A stretch of 64,000 nucleotides of DNA from an uncultured Clostridia bacterium (GTDB lineage Bacteria; Bacillota; Clostridia; Christensenellales; Borkfalkiaceae): contig CAKQJE010000005.1 in the NCBI GenBank assembly GCA_934247225.1, positions 1 through 64,000 of the forward strand, given 5' to 3'. Below, in pieces: positions 8,519-17,467 of this stretch. Below the pieces are notes generated by a model. That model saw only the letters and a program-made list of their open reading frames with translations, searched no databases and was not told the DNA's origin. The position numbers and the translations under genes were made by a program. Numbering within the stretch: position 1 is the stretch's first letter; each line of letters opens with the position of its first letter.

Positions 8519-9430
8519 ATGATTTCATATGACGGCCTTTTTTATTTGCTGGAAAAGAACGGTTTAAAAAAATCCGAATTAACCGAAAAGGTAGGCATAT
8601 CGTCGCGTACGATAGCAAAAATGTCAAAGGGCGAGAAAATCGCAGATAATGTAATTGCACGACTGTGCGATTTTTTTGGTTGTAAAAGGGAGAATATCGT
8701 TTCCGAGAAAAACGATAATAAGATTTTACAGGCATTAAGAGAAGAGAAAAATGCAAAAATCAGCGGCGGATTATATCACGAAACTCAGGTTCGATTAACG
8801 TATAATTCGAATCGTATCGAAGGGAGCAGACTTTCGGAAGATCAGACTCGTCTTATTTTCGAAACAAATACCGTCGGAGCAGAAGACGGGTTGCTTGTTG
8901 ACGACATAATCGAGACCGCAAATCACTTTCGGGCTATCGATTATATTATCGATTGTGCCGAAGCCCCTTTAACCGAAGAAATTATCAAGCGGTTACACAA
9001 AATTCTAAAAACCGGAACGAAAGACTCCTATCTTTCGTGGTTTAACGTGGGTGAATATAAGCAAAGAGCAAACACTGTGGGCGGAAGCTGTACCACGCCG
9101 CCGTCAGAAGTAGGTGCGGAGATAAAAAAGCTTCTTGCGGATTATAATAAAAAAGACGTTACGATTGAAGATATTATCGAGTTTCATTACAATTTTGAAA
9201 AAATTCATCCTTTTCAGGACGGGAACGGCAGAGTCGGTAGATTGATATGTTTTAAAGAGTGTCTGCGTTTTAATATCGTTCCGTTTATAATCGAGGACAG
9301 AAAAAAGATCTTTTATTATCGCGGATTGAAAGAGTGGGATTCGGAAAAAGGATATCTTATCGATACCTGTCTGGACGGACAGGACATTTATAAGGCATTA
9401 CTTGATTATTTAGGTATAAATTATAAATAA
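8519..9430 (+). CDS. HTH-Fic domain protein
   Basis: The 303-residue protein has an N-terminal XRE-type HTH (about residues 1-65: KKSELTEKVGISSRTIAKMSKG) followed by a Fic domain. Fic enzymes transfer AMP or related groups to target proteins. The full active-site motif HPFQDGNGRVGR starts at His230, and a class II-type inhibitory motif S-x-x-x-E-G lies at residues 97-102 (SNRIEG). The protein is therefore probably auto-inhibited. Start: AAGGAG 8 bases upstream. It has its own promoter embedded in an operator-like repeat array and is flanked on both sides by palindromic mobile elements. It probably acts as a self-regulating toxin or signalling module; a target cannot be named. Confidence 0.9.
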   Translation: MISYDGLFYLLEKNGLKKSELTEKVGISSRTIAKMSKGEKIADNVIARLCDFFGCKRENIVSEKNDNKILQALREEKNAKISGGLYHETQVRLTYNSNRIEGSRLSEDQTRLIFETNTVGAEDGLLVDDIIETANHFRAIDYIIDCAEAPLTEEIIKRLHKILKTGTKDSYLSWFNVGEYKQRANTVGGSCTTPPSEVGAEIKKLLADYNKKDVTIEDIIEFHYNFEKIHPFQDGNGRVGRLICFKECLRFNIVPFIIEDRKKIFYYRGLKEWDSEKGYLIDTCLDGQDIYKALLDYLGINYK

Positions 9431-9442
9431 GTTTGTGTTCAT

Positions 9443-9492
9443 AGCCGCAGACGATTGCATTTTAGCGGGTTCCGGCGCAATCATCTGTGGCT
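9443..9492. mobile_element. Minimal palindromic element (two ends only)
   Basis: A 50-bp unit bounded by inverted copies of AGCCACAGGTGATTGC (left variant AGCCGCAGACGATTGC, right GCAATCATCTGTGGCT) with about 18 bp between them. It abuts the larger element at 9493 head to tail. It looks like an internally deleted member of the same family. Confidence 0.7.
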
Positions 9493-9986
9493 AGCCACAG
9501 GTGATTGCGTTCGAACCCGCCAAAACGCCGCAATTTTCGCGCTTTTTGTCAAATTCTCGCTTGAAGTACGGTAAGTAACATCTGCGTTCGCCTTTGCCAA
9601 AATTCATCGAAAATATCAGCGTTTTGGTTGATAGTCGAGAAGAACCCCTGCTAAACTCGATTTTCAGGCGTGCCTTACGCTTAATTCTTCGTTCTTTCCA
9701 CGGCTTGTATTTGTATACTAACCCGCGGAAACGCCTTGCCTTAATCGCAAGGCGCGCCTGAAAATTTGCGGTATCGATGACTTAATATATTCTTGTCTGG
9801 CATAGAAAAGACGGCTTCAAGGCGAGTTTATCAGAGGTTCTTCTCGGCTACAAGTCTTGCCTTGCGTTTTTAGGCTAAGACAAGGCGCGTGAGCGCGTTA
9901 ATACTGTACGTATAACACGCGAACGCAACGACGTATTAGTCAAAAACACAATGTAAGACCGAGTTCGGACGCAATCACCTGTGGCT
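9493..9986. mobile_element. Palindromic mobile element, composite, non-coding
   Basis: A 494-bp element with perfect 16-bp terminal inverted repeats (AGCCACAGGTGATTGC at 9493-9508 and its complement at 9971-9986). Inside are three modules that are each imperfect inverted repeats: about 9512-9640, 9655-9775 and 9855-9970. The first and third match, in reverse orientation, the two modules of the element at 50470-50744. No ORF is found, so it would have to be mobilised in trans. It fills most of the 9431-10086 gap. Confidence 0.75.
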
Positions 9987-10018
9987 ACGGAAAAGTTTTT
10001 TATAGGCGGGTATTTTAA

Positions 10019-10047
10019 TTGTAAAACATAAAGAAAAATGGTATAAT
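10019..10047 (+). promoter_or_regulatory. Promoter of the GH127-like gene
   Basis: TTGTAA (10019-10024), 17 bp, then TATAAT (10042-10047). GCCGCGG at 10062 can pair with CCGCGGC around 10104, forming a leader hairpin with the first candidate ATG (10087) in its loop. Confidence 0.8.
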
Positions 10048-10086
10048 ACCAACAATGGTAAGCCGCGGTCGACTGCTTTTATAAAT

Positions 10087-11913
10087 ATGAAATCAAAGCC
10101 GCGGCATAAGATTTTTATCGGAGGAAATATACCGAAAATGTTTAACGATTTGAATTTGCTTTCGGGTGAAAACTTAAAAATAAACGGCGTTATGGATACA
10201 AACGCAGAATTCGTTAAGGAAAGCCAGCTTAAAAACAGGGCGAGATGGGAAAAACTCGTCGAGCCGTTTATTACGAGAGAGGACTCCGACGGCTATTGGC
10301 GCGGCGAATTTTTCGGAAAAGAGATGCGCGGAGCTTCGCTTATTTATCAATATACGAAAGACGAAGAGCTTTATTCGGTGCTTACGGAAGCCGTTGAAAA
10401 AATTCTTGCCGCGCAGGACGAAAGGGGCAGAATTTCCACATACAGCGTGGAAGCCGAGTTCAACGGCTGGGATATGTGGTGCAGAAAATACGTTTTAACG
10501 GGACTGCAACATTACTACCGTATCTGCCGTGACGAGGATTTCAAAAAGAAAATTCTCTCGGCTCTCGAAAGGCACGCCGATTATATAATTTCTAAAATCG
10601 GCAACGGCGAGGGGCAGAAGAAGATAACCGAAACTTCGACCTGGTGGGGTTGCGTGAATTCCTGCACGATTTTGGAGCCTATGCTCGAACTTTACAAAGA
10701 AACGGGCGAAAAGAGGTATCTGACGTTTGCGGAATACATAATTTCCACGGGCGGCAGTTCGGATTGCAATTTTATCGAGTTGGCGCTTGAAAACAAGCTC
10801 GCGCCTTATCAATATCCCGTTATTAAAGCGTACGAAACGATGTCGTTTTTCGAGGGGCTTCTCGCTTACTACGAGATTACGGGCGAGGAAAAATACTTTA
10901 CGGCGGTTAAAAATTTCGTCGAAGCCGTCGAGAAAACGGATATGACGGTTATAGGCTGTTCGGGTTGTACGCACGAGCTTTTCGACAATTCGTCCGTAAA
11001 GCAGACCGAGTACGCCGAAAACATAATGCAGGAGACTTGCGTAACCGTAACATGGATGAGAATTTCGCTCAGAATGTTTATGGAAACGGGCGACGAAAAG
11101 TTTATCGATCGGATCGAAAAATCGGGATTAAACGCCTTATACGGCAGCTTAAACAAAAAACACAACGTGATTTACAATATGCTTTCGAAGAAGTTCGTTT
11201 CGGGAATGACCTTCGACAGTTACAGCCCGTTATATATGAATTCGCGCGGAAGAGGCACGGGCGGATATATGGAATTTTCGCGCGGCGGGTCGTGCGGGTG
11301 CTGTGAAGCGATAGGCGCGTGCGGCGTTGCGCTTATGCCGCTGACGGCTGTTATGTCCGCAAAAGAAGGTGTTATCGTAAACTATTTGTTTGCGGGCGAA
11401 CTTAAAGCCGAGGACAAAAACGGAAAAACGGTAAAATTGACGTTTGAAAGCGAATATCCGACCGAAAACACGGGCAAAATCACCGTTTCCTGCGATGGAA
11501 AGGCGGATTTAGGTTTGTTTATAAGGCTTTCGGGATTTGCGGAAACGGTTATAAACGGAAAGGCTTGCGGCTCGGGTGCTTACGCCGATTTAAGCGGCGG
11601 ATATTCGGACGGAGACGTTATAACGATTGAATATAAGCCCGAACTTAAAGTGTTAAGGCTTAACGGAAAAGTCGCGTTCACTTACGGCGCGATAACGCTT
11701 GCGACGGACGAAGAAAAGTTTGCGGGAGATATCGAAAAAATCGTAAACGTTGACGATAAACCCGCCTATAAGTCGATTAAACCCGAAAACGGCGAGTTAT
11801 TGCGTGTTGAAATCGAGCTTAAAAACGGCGAAAAGATAACTCTTTCGGACTATCAGTCCTGCGGCAAAAATTGGCTCGACAAGAAAAACAGGGTAACCGT
11901 CTGGTTTAACTGA
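10087..11913 (+). CDS. GH127-like (DUF1680) glycoside hydrolase, putative beta-L-arabinofuranosidase
   Basis: The 608-residue protein resembles DUF1680/GH127 enzymes, whose known members are cysteine-nucleophile, zinc-dependent beta-L-arabinofuranosidases. An alpha/alpha-barrel (about residues 20-420) is followed by beta-sandwich domains. The Zn/nucleophile residues can be placed: E-T-C at Glu316/Cys318 and a Cys-Cys pair at 405-406 in SCGCCEAIG, the same order as in characterised members. No signal peptide, so cytoplasmic. The start is uncertain. ATG 10087 has no RBS, whereas ATG 10138 has GGAGG 13 bases upstream and begins MFNDLNLLSG, the usual family start. The gene stands alone behind its own promoter and ends at a bidirectional terminator facing the AraC gene. 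Confidence 0.85.
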   Translation: MKSKPRHKIFIGGNIPKMFNDLNLLSGENLKINGVMDTNAEFVKESQLKNRARWEKLVEPFITREDSDGYWRGEFFGKEMRGASLIYQYTKDEELYSVLTEAVEKILAAQDERGRISTYSVEAEFNGWDMWCRKYVLTGLQHYYRICRDEDFKKKILSALERHADYIISKIGNGEGQKKITETSTWWGCVNSCTILEPMLELYKETGEKRYLTFAEYIISTGGSSDCNFIELALENKLAPYQYPVIKAYETMSFFEGLLAYYEITGEEKYFTAVKNFVEAVEKTDMTVIGCSGCTHELFDNSSVKQTEYAENIMQETCVTVTWMRISLRMFMETGDEKFIDRIEKSGLNALYGSLNKKHNVIYNMLSKKFVSGMTFDSYSPLYMNSRGRGTGGYMEFSRGGSCGCCEAIGACGVALMPLTAVMSAKEGVIVNYLFAGELKAEDKNGKTVKLTFESEYPTENTGKITVSCDGKADLGLFIRLSGFAETVINGKACGSGAYADLSGGYSDGDVITIEYKPELKVLRLNGKVAFTYGAITLATDEEKFAGDIEKIVNVDDKPAYKSIKPENGELLRVEIELKNGEKITLSDYQSCGKNWLDKKNRVTVWFN

Positions 11914-11928
11914 TATCAAACGTTTTCA

Positions 11929-12256
11929 ACGGCGGGCGATCGATGATTGCTCTTACGGTTTGAATTTAAAAAACTTCTAACGGCGGGCGATCGATTGAAA
12001 CGCCTCTACCGTGTTATCGTGTAATAATCCTTGCCTTCTCCCTTTGGAGAAGGTGTCGGCGAATGCCGACGGAAGAGGACAAAAAACCGCACGATCAAAC
12101 ATTACGTATCTCTCCCTCCGTCGGCTTTGCCGACACCTCCCTCGTCAGATGGAGGCAAGAATATATTGCGTCTTTCGTTCTTCATTATTTCTTGCCTTCT
12201 CCCTTTGGAGAAGGTGGATTTTGTCCGCGTGAGCGGACAAAAGACGGAAGAGGACA
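11929..12256. repeat. Cluster of intergenic palindromic repeats
   Basis: Two near-identical starts (GGCGGGCGATCGAT) lie at 11931 and 11982. Modular REP-like units follow at 12033-12080 and 12193-12256, each with a CCTTCTCCCTTTGGAGAAGG hairpin at one end and GGAAGAGGAC at the other. Their central hairpins differ. A related CTCCCTC..GGAGGC unit lies at about 12111-12155. No gene is supported in 11914-12304. Confidence 0.75.
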
Positions 12257-12304
12257 CCCCGAAGATTATTACCAACACAATAAAAAGTACGGACGAAAAA
12301 AAGT

Positions 12305-12333
12305 ACGGGCGAACATTGTTCGCCCGTTTTTTT
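12305..12333. terminator. Bidirectional terminator between convergent genes
   Basis: A 10-bp stem ACGGGCGAAC/GTTCGCCCGT with a 3-base loop. The T-run follows on the plus strand (12327-12333), and an A-run before it serves as the T-run for the minus-strand AraC gene. Confidence 0.85.
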
Positions 12334-12399
12334 GCGCTAAATTTTGAATTTTTATTCTTGTTTAAACCTCTTTTTTTGCAAACCTTTTATATTGAAATA

Positions 12400-13326
12400 T
12401 CAACTTTTTCTGTATTGCAACGGCGTTATTCCGTAACGTTCTTTAAACAGTCTCGTGAAATGCGCCTGAGAGGTGAACCCGACGGTGTTTGCTATCGACC
12501 AGAGCGGAAAGGTGGTGTTTTTCAAAAGATTGCAGGCATAATTGAGCTTTAAATCGTTTACATAAGACACGAGCGTTTTGCCCGTGTATTTTTTAAATTC
12601 GCGGCACAAAGTGGTCTGCGAGTAGTTGGAAACGTTGTATATTTCGGATATTTTAAAGTCGTTGTTTAAATTTACGTTGTTCAGTTTTTTAATGAATTCT
12701 TTTAACCAATCGGGCATTTCAGTCTGAACTTCTTCGATATAAAACAAGCCTATGATGAACGAAATGAATGATTTCAGATATACGTTCTGCGTGGAATCGT
12801 CCGGCGAGGCGAGAATTATTTTCTGATAATCCAGAACGGTCTGGAAAAAGTCCGTGTTAAGATGTACGAGTTGTTTCGCGCAGGAAGGCTTATCCGCGTC
12901 GAAATAAAGCTTTAAAAGCTCGTCCGCGAATTTCAGATTGCAGGTAAGGTTTATGTGTTGCGACGTATAATTTTTATACGGGCTGTGTTTGTGATATTGT
13001 TTTGGGAAAACAATGAACGCGTCGCCCGTTTTCATCACCGTTTGCTGCTTGTTGAAATGGTGGACGAGTTTGCCTTCGGTTACGATAAATATTTCTATAT
13101 AATTTTCGTGCGAATGATAAAATGACGAGGGCTTCGTCCAGATATGAAACGTGAAATCTTTTTCCGATTTCAAAACGGCGTAAGAACGCGTTCTTTTAAC
13201 GCTCGGGAAAAAGTCGTGAGAGCCGTTCGGCTGAATACGGTCTGAATTTTCGCGTTTATTTTCATTTCCGATTTTGGTTTGTAAGTTCGTTTCGCGGGCG
13301 AATTTGCCCGTATCTATATCTTTCAT
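12400..13326 (-). CDS. AraC-family transcriptional regulator
   Basis: A 308-residue protein. A cupin-like sensor domain (about residues 60-200, with a HSHENYIEIFIVTEGKLVHHF core) precedes a C-terminal double HTH (about 215-308: YSQTTLCREFKKYTGKTL, IANTVGFTSQAHFTRLFKERYGITP). Such proteins sense a sugar and switch on a nearby glycan-use operon. It is divergent from the GH/GH38/importer operon that begins at 13610 and is the obvious candidate regulator of that operon. The start at 13326 is the ORF maximum; a later start is possible because the first 40 residues are low-complexity and polar. Confidence 0.92.
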   Translation of the reverse strand: MKDIDTGKFARETNLQTKIGNENKRENSDRIQPNGSHDFFPSVKRTRSYAVLKSEKDFTFHIWTKPSSFYHSHENYIEIFIVTEGKLVHHFNKQQTVMKTGDAFIVFPKQYHKHSPYKNYTSQHINLTCNLKFADELLKLYFDADKPSCAKQLVHLNTDFFQTVLDYQKIILASPDDSTQNVYLKSFISFIIGLFYIEEVQTEMPDWLKEFIKKLNNVNLNNDFKISEIYNVSNYSQTTLCREFKKYTGKTLVSYVNDLKLNYACNLLKNTTFPLWSIANTVGFTSQAHFTRLFKERYGITPLQYRKS

Positions 13327-13609
13327 AGGTTTATTATAAAGTTAAAACAAGCTGTTGTCAATAGCGGGCGGGAAATTTTTTCACAAATTTATTTCAAAAA
13401 GTCCAAAACGCTCAAAATGCCAAAAATACAAATAATAACTTAATAATTTAACTTTTAATCGATTTCATTTTGACTAAAAACAGCAAAAAATAAACTAAAA
13501 ATAGCAAAGCGGATTTTCAAATGTATGTTATAATTTCCCCGAAGACCGAAATTGTCGGTCGGATACGGCAAAAATATCGGAGAAATCGGACATAAAAGAA
13601 TATTGAAAT
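13327..13609 (+). promoter_or_regulatory. Divergent regulatory region of locus 1
   Basis: AT-rich intergenic DNA. A TATAAT at 13529-13534 lies 76 bases before the first operon gene, but nothing like TTGACA sits 17 bp upstream of it. This suits an activator-dependent promoter, for example one driven by the AraC protein. Near-repeats (AAAAACAGCAAAAAATAAAC and AAAAATAGCAAAG, about 13477-13508) lie just upstream of where the -35 should be and could be activator half-sites. Confidence 0.5.
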
Positions 13610-15016
13610 ATGAAAGAGTTTATACAGGCTATTTTTTGCGCCCCCACGGGCGAATACGACAATCTCCCGTACCCGTCGAGGCTGACGGACGAGGTGTTCA
13701 AAGCCTTGAAAGACGCGGGAATAAACCGAATTTTCGGATTCGGCTATGACATAAGAGAGCAAACTCAGTTAAAAACGCTGGAACTTTGCGAGAAGTACGG
13801 AATTTACTATCTCCCCACGATGCGTTCGTTCGGAAAGTACATTTCGCTCGGCAACGGCGACGAAAGAGCGTTCAAAGATCTCACCGAAGCGGAAAAAGAA
13901 GCTTTGGACGAGGAGTTTATCGCGGAAGTTAAAAAATACGAAAAATACCCCGCGTTCAAAGGCGTGTTTTTCGGCGACGAAGCGGGTTATCTTTCCTTTG
14001 ACGGGGTCGCGCGGGCGAAAAGGGTGTTCGATAAGAATTTCCCCGACCTCGAATTCCATTTCAACTTTTTCTCTTACTCGATAAACGACGATATCTTCTG
14101 GTACGGAATGGCGAATTCTTTCGCGAAAAAGCCAAACCTCGAAAAGCCGTTCGAACTCAAAGGCGACCTTGCCGTAACGTTTAAAAACAGATTTAATTTT
14201 TACGACAAACTCGTCGACGGGCTTGTTTCCAAAGCGAAATTCGATTATCTTTCGCAGGATAAGTACCCGTTCGAAAGTTTCTGGGAAAGCGTTCCGACTT
14301 CGGTACACGTCGCATTGTTCGAGCTTAACGCCTACTTTGCCGAGAAGAAGAAAAAAGTCGGCTGTAAGTTTTATAACTATATGCAGGCGGGGCAGTGGGC
14401 AGGCGACACGAACAGAAAGCATATGACGGACGGTGAAATCAGCCTGCAAGCTCACGTCACGGCGGCTTACGGACACGAGGGTTTCGCGTATTTCCCGGGG
14501 TGCTACCCGATAGATTACACTTTCGAGAAAAGTCGGGAGTATTCGATGAACGGCGCGGGCGGACTTATCGACATTTACGGCAAAAAAGCCGAAATTTACG
14601 AGCGGGTTAAGGAGCTGAACGAATTTTTCGCTTCCATTTCGGACGATATCTTGTCGAGCGAATTCAAGGGCGTTTTGGCTTACGGAAAATATTACAACGG
14701 GTTCACCGAAGACGAGATAAAAAATCTGCCCGACAACGAGTGTATTTTCAGGGGCGAACTTCCCGAAACGTGCCGATATAAAGACGAAAGCGTTTCGGTC
14801 GGGTCTTCGAACGAAGTTATGGTTTCGGTTTTCGAAAAAGAGGGGAAAAAGAGATATTATCTCGTAAATCTTTCTTCCGCGGAGAAAAACGAAATTACCG
14901 CGAAATTTGAAAACGGGAAATATACGGCGATTGTCGGCAAGGAAAAAATCGCGTTCGAAAACGAAATAACGCTCCGATTAAACGAAGGACAAGGAATTTA
15001 TATAATAAGACTATGA
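13610..15016 (+). CDS. Glycosidase-like TIM-barrel protein of unassigned family
   Basis: A 468-residue protein without a signal peptide. The sequence reads as a (beta/alpha)8 barrel: GINRIFGFGYDIREQT, a conserved-looking FFGDEAGY (Glu124, positioned like an acid/base Glu after strand 4), FNFFSYS, YDYLSQDKYPF, then YMQAGQWAG and YFPGCYP segments. A small C-terminal beta domain follows (about residues 380-468). This resembles GH42/GH2-like or family-unassigned glycosidases, but I cannot name a family. It is the first gene of locus 1 and overlaps the GH38 gene by 4 bases (ATGA), so they are translationally coupled. No clear RBS is seen before the ATG. Confidence 0.7.
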   Translation: MKEFIQAIFCAPTGEYDNLPYPSRLTDEVFKALKDAGINRIFGFGYDIREQTQLKTLELCEKYGIYYLPTMRSFGKYISLGNGDERAFKDLTEAEKEALDEEFIAEVKKYEKYPAFKGVFFGDEAGYLSFDGVARAKRVFDKNFPDLEFHFNFFSYSINDDIFWYGMANSFAKKPNLEKPFELKGDLAVTFKNRFNFYDKLVDGLVSKAKFDYLSQDKYPFESFWESVPTSVHVALFELNAYFAEKKKKVGCKFYNYMQAGQWAGDTNRKHMTDGEISLQAHVTAAYGHEGFAYFPGCYPIDYTFEKSREYSMNGAGGLIDIYGKKAEIYERVKELNEFFASISDDILSSEFKGVLAYGKYYNGFTEDEIKNLPDNECIFRGELPETCRYKDESVSVGSSNEVMVSVFEKEGKKRYYLVNLSSAEKNEITAKFENGKYTAIVGKEKIAFENEITLRLNEGQGIYIIRL

Positions 15017-17451
15017 AAGACGCAAAATTGAAAAAATTACATATGATATGCAACGCGCATATCGATCCGATATGGCAATGGGAATGGGAAGAAGGCGCTT
15101 CGGCGACGTTATCCACATTCCAGAGCGCGGCGAATCTCGCGAAGGATTTCGATTATATTTTCTGTCACAACGAAGTGACCGTTTATAAATACACCGAAAA
15201 ATACGCTCCCGCGCTGTTTAAAGAAATTCAGAAGCTCGTTAAAGAGGGCAAATGGCATATTATGGGCGGCTGGTATCTTCAACCCGACTGCCTTATGCCG
15301 TGCGGCGAGGGGATAATAAGGCAAATCCGCGAGGGCGAGCTTTATTTCAAAGAGAAATTCGGCGTGTACCCGACCGCGGCGGTCAATTTCGACCCGTTCG
15401 GGCATTCGAGAGGACTCGTGCAGATTTTAGCCAAATGCGGGCAAAACGCCTATATGTTTATGCGCCCGTACGGGAAATATATGCCGTTCCCGCAGCTTCA
15501 ACTTCCCGCGGAAGCCTTTATATGGGAGGGCTACGACGGGAGCAGGGTTAAAGCTTGCAGAATAACCGAATACAATTCCGATCTCGGAAAAGCCTGCGAC
15601 AAGATAAACAAGGATATCGAACGTCAGAAAAATGACGTGGAAATCGGGCTTTCCTGCTGGGGCGTGGGCAATCACGGCGGCGGACCTTCGAGAAGAGACC
15701 TTAAAGCCGTTGGCGAAATGATTAAAACGAGCGATATAGAGATTAAATTCTCCACGCCCGAGGAATATTTCGCGGACGTTTCGCCGAAAGAGGTTTTCGA
15801 TAAGTCGCTTATAACCTGTATGGTCGGGTGCTACACCTCTATGGCGGAACTCAAACAGAAATACAGAAATCTCGAACGAAGCCTTATGTTCGCCGAAAAA
15901 ATCGCGAGCATAGCTTCCTTAAAAGGAGCTTACGAGTACCCTGCGGAACTTTTAAAAGACGTTACGGAAGATATGCTCAACGTTCAGTTCCACGACATTC
16001 TCCCCGGCGATATGATAGAAGCCGGCGAGGAAAACGGGTTTACTTACATTAACCACGGATTGCACATACTCAACAATATCCGCGCGGACGCGTTTTTCGC
16101 GCTCTGCAAAGGTCAGCCGGTGGCGGAAGAGGGAACTTATCCGCTTATGGTTTTCTCCGCAAAAGCGGACAAGAGAAAAACGCTTATAGAATGCGAACTT
16201 TCGATTATCCCGACCGAGCATTACATCGACGATTATTCCGAAATCGAAGTTTTCGACGACAAGGGAAACAAGCTTAAATCGCAGACGATAAAAGAGGTCG
16301 GAAACATTTCCATAGATTGGCGTAAACGCGTTATTTTCGAAGCCGACCCGAGCGGTATGGAGATAACGAGATATACCGCGAAAACGAAGGTCGTTCCGAG
16401 GAAAAAACTTCCCGAAGTCACGAAAGACATAGTTTTCGACAACGGCGAGAAATACGTCAGAATAAACGCGAAAACGGGCTTGATAGAAAGCTATAAAGTA
16501 AACGGAAAAGAGTACGTCAACGGCGAGTTTTTCGCGCCGACGATTTACGAAGACACGCCCGATCCTTGGGGAATGAACGAGCCTTACGTCGGGCATAACG
16601 GCAAACGCCTCGAACTTTTGAAAACGCCCGACGGCGTGTTCGAAGGAATGAAACCGATACAGATAACCGAAGACGGGGATATTTTCTTAGGCGCGGAAGC
16701 CTTTTTCGGACTCGGACTTACGAGAGTGAGAGTGGGTTACAGAATTTATAAGGACGGCGGCGCGGTCGATATCGACGTGAACGTTTTTCCGAGCGAAGCT
16801 TCGAGGGCGATAAAAGTCGAACTCGGCGTGGGCAAAGGCAGATACTTCGGCGAACAGATTTTCGGCGCGGAAGAACTTTACGACGACGGCAGAGAATGCG
16901 TTTCGCACGATTTCGTCTCTTTCGACGACGGCGGCGACAAAGTTCTCGAAATAGTAACGCCGACCAATTACGGCTCGTCCTATAACGGCGAAAAAATTTC
17001 GCTCACGCTTTTGAAAACGGCGACGTATTGCGCTCATCCCGTTCCGAACAGACCGCTACTTAGAGGGGGAATGTTCATTTCCAAAGTCGATCAGGGGCAG
17101 AGGGATTTCTCTTTCAGGCTGGACGTTGCGGAAAAACGCGAACTTAAACAAAAAGCCGAAGAGTTTACCGAAAAGCCTTACGCTTTGAACGTGTTCCCGA
17201 CGGTGGACGAGAGAAGCGACAACGGATTTAACGTGAAGGTCGACAATCCGCGCGTTTCGTTCGTCACCTTAAAAAAGGCGAGACAGACAAAAGGTTACGT
17301 TTTAAGGCTCTTTAACTGCGGCGAAACGCCCGAGAAGGCGAAAATTTCGTTCGGAAAAGAAGCTATTTCGGCAGATTTCGGCAAGTACGAAGTCAAAACC
17401 ATAATTTACGACGGAAACAAACTTTACGAAAGTAAAGAAATGATAATTTAA
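15013..17451 (+). CDS. GH38 alpha-mannosidase
   Basis: An 812-residue GH38 protein that hydrolyses alpha-mannosides, with no signal peptide (cytoplasmic). The N-terminal barrel has HMICNAHIDPIW (zinc His16 and Asp18), GGWYLQPDCLMPCGE and VNFDPFGHS, whose Asp127 is the nucleophile position. A helical middle domain (FHDILPGDMI) and the beta-sandwich C-terminal half typical of the family follow. Its cytoplasmic place and the downstream importer suggest that imported manno-oligosaccharides are its substrate. It starts inside the stop region of the previous gene. The binding-protein gene follows after 16 bp with AAAGGAG. Confidence 0.94.
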   Translation: MKDAKLKKLHMICNAHIDPIWQWEWEEGASATLSTFQSAANLAKDFDYIFCHNEVTVYKYTEKYAPALFKEIQKLVKEGKWHIMGGWYLQPDCLMPCGEGIIRQIREGELYFKEKFGVYPTAAVNFDPFGHSRGLVQILAKCGQNAYMFMRPYGKYMPFPQLQLPAEAFIWEGYDGSRVKACRITEYNSDLGKACDKINKDIERQKNDVEIGLSCWGVGNHGGGPSRRDLKAVGEMIKTSDIEIKFSTPEEYFADVSPKEVFDKSLITCMVGCYTSMAELKQKYRNLERSLMFAEKIASIASLKGAYEYPAELLKDVTEDMLNVQFHDILPGDMIEAGEENGFTYINHGLHILNNIRADAFFALCKGQPVAEEGTYPLMVFSAKADKRKTLIECELSIIPTEHYIDDYSEIEVFDDKGNKLKSQTIKEVGNISIDWRKRVIFEADPSGMEITRYTAKTKVVPRKKLPEVTKDIVFDNGEKYVRINAKTGLIESYKVNGKEYVNGEFFAPTIYEDTPDPWGMNEPYVGHNGKRLELLKTPDGVFEGMKPIQITEDGDIFLGAEAFFGLGLTRVRVGYRIYKDGGAVDIDVNVFPSEASRAIKVELGVGKGRYFGEQIFGAEELYDDGRECVSHDFVSFDDGGDKVLEIVTPTNYGSSYNGEKISLTLLKTATYCAHPVPNRPLLRGGMFISKVDQGQRDFSFRLDVAEKRELKQKAEEFTEKPYALNVFPTVDERSDNGFNVKVDNPRVSFVTLKKARQTKGYVLRLFNCGETPEKAKISFGKEAISADFGKYEVKTIIYDGNKLYESKEMII

Positions 17452-17467
17452 AAAGGAGACAGAAATC

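Noticed and set aside
9493..9986. Integron attC cassette array
   Set aside because: The folded-site-plus-cargo look is suggestive, but the GTTRRRY/RYYYAAC core boxes are not present and no integrase is visible.
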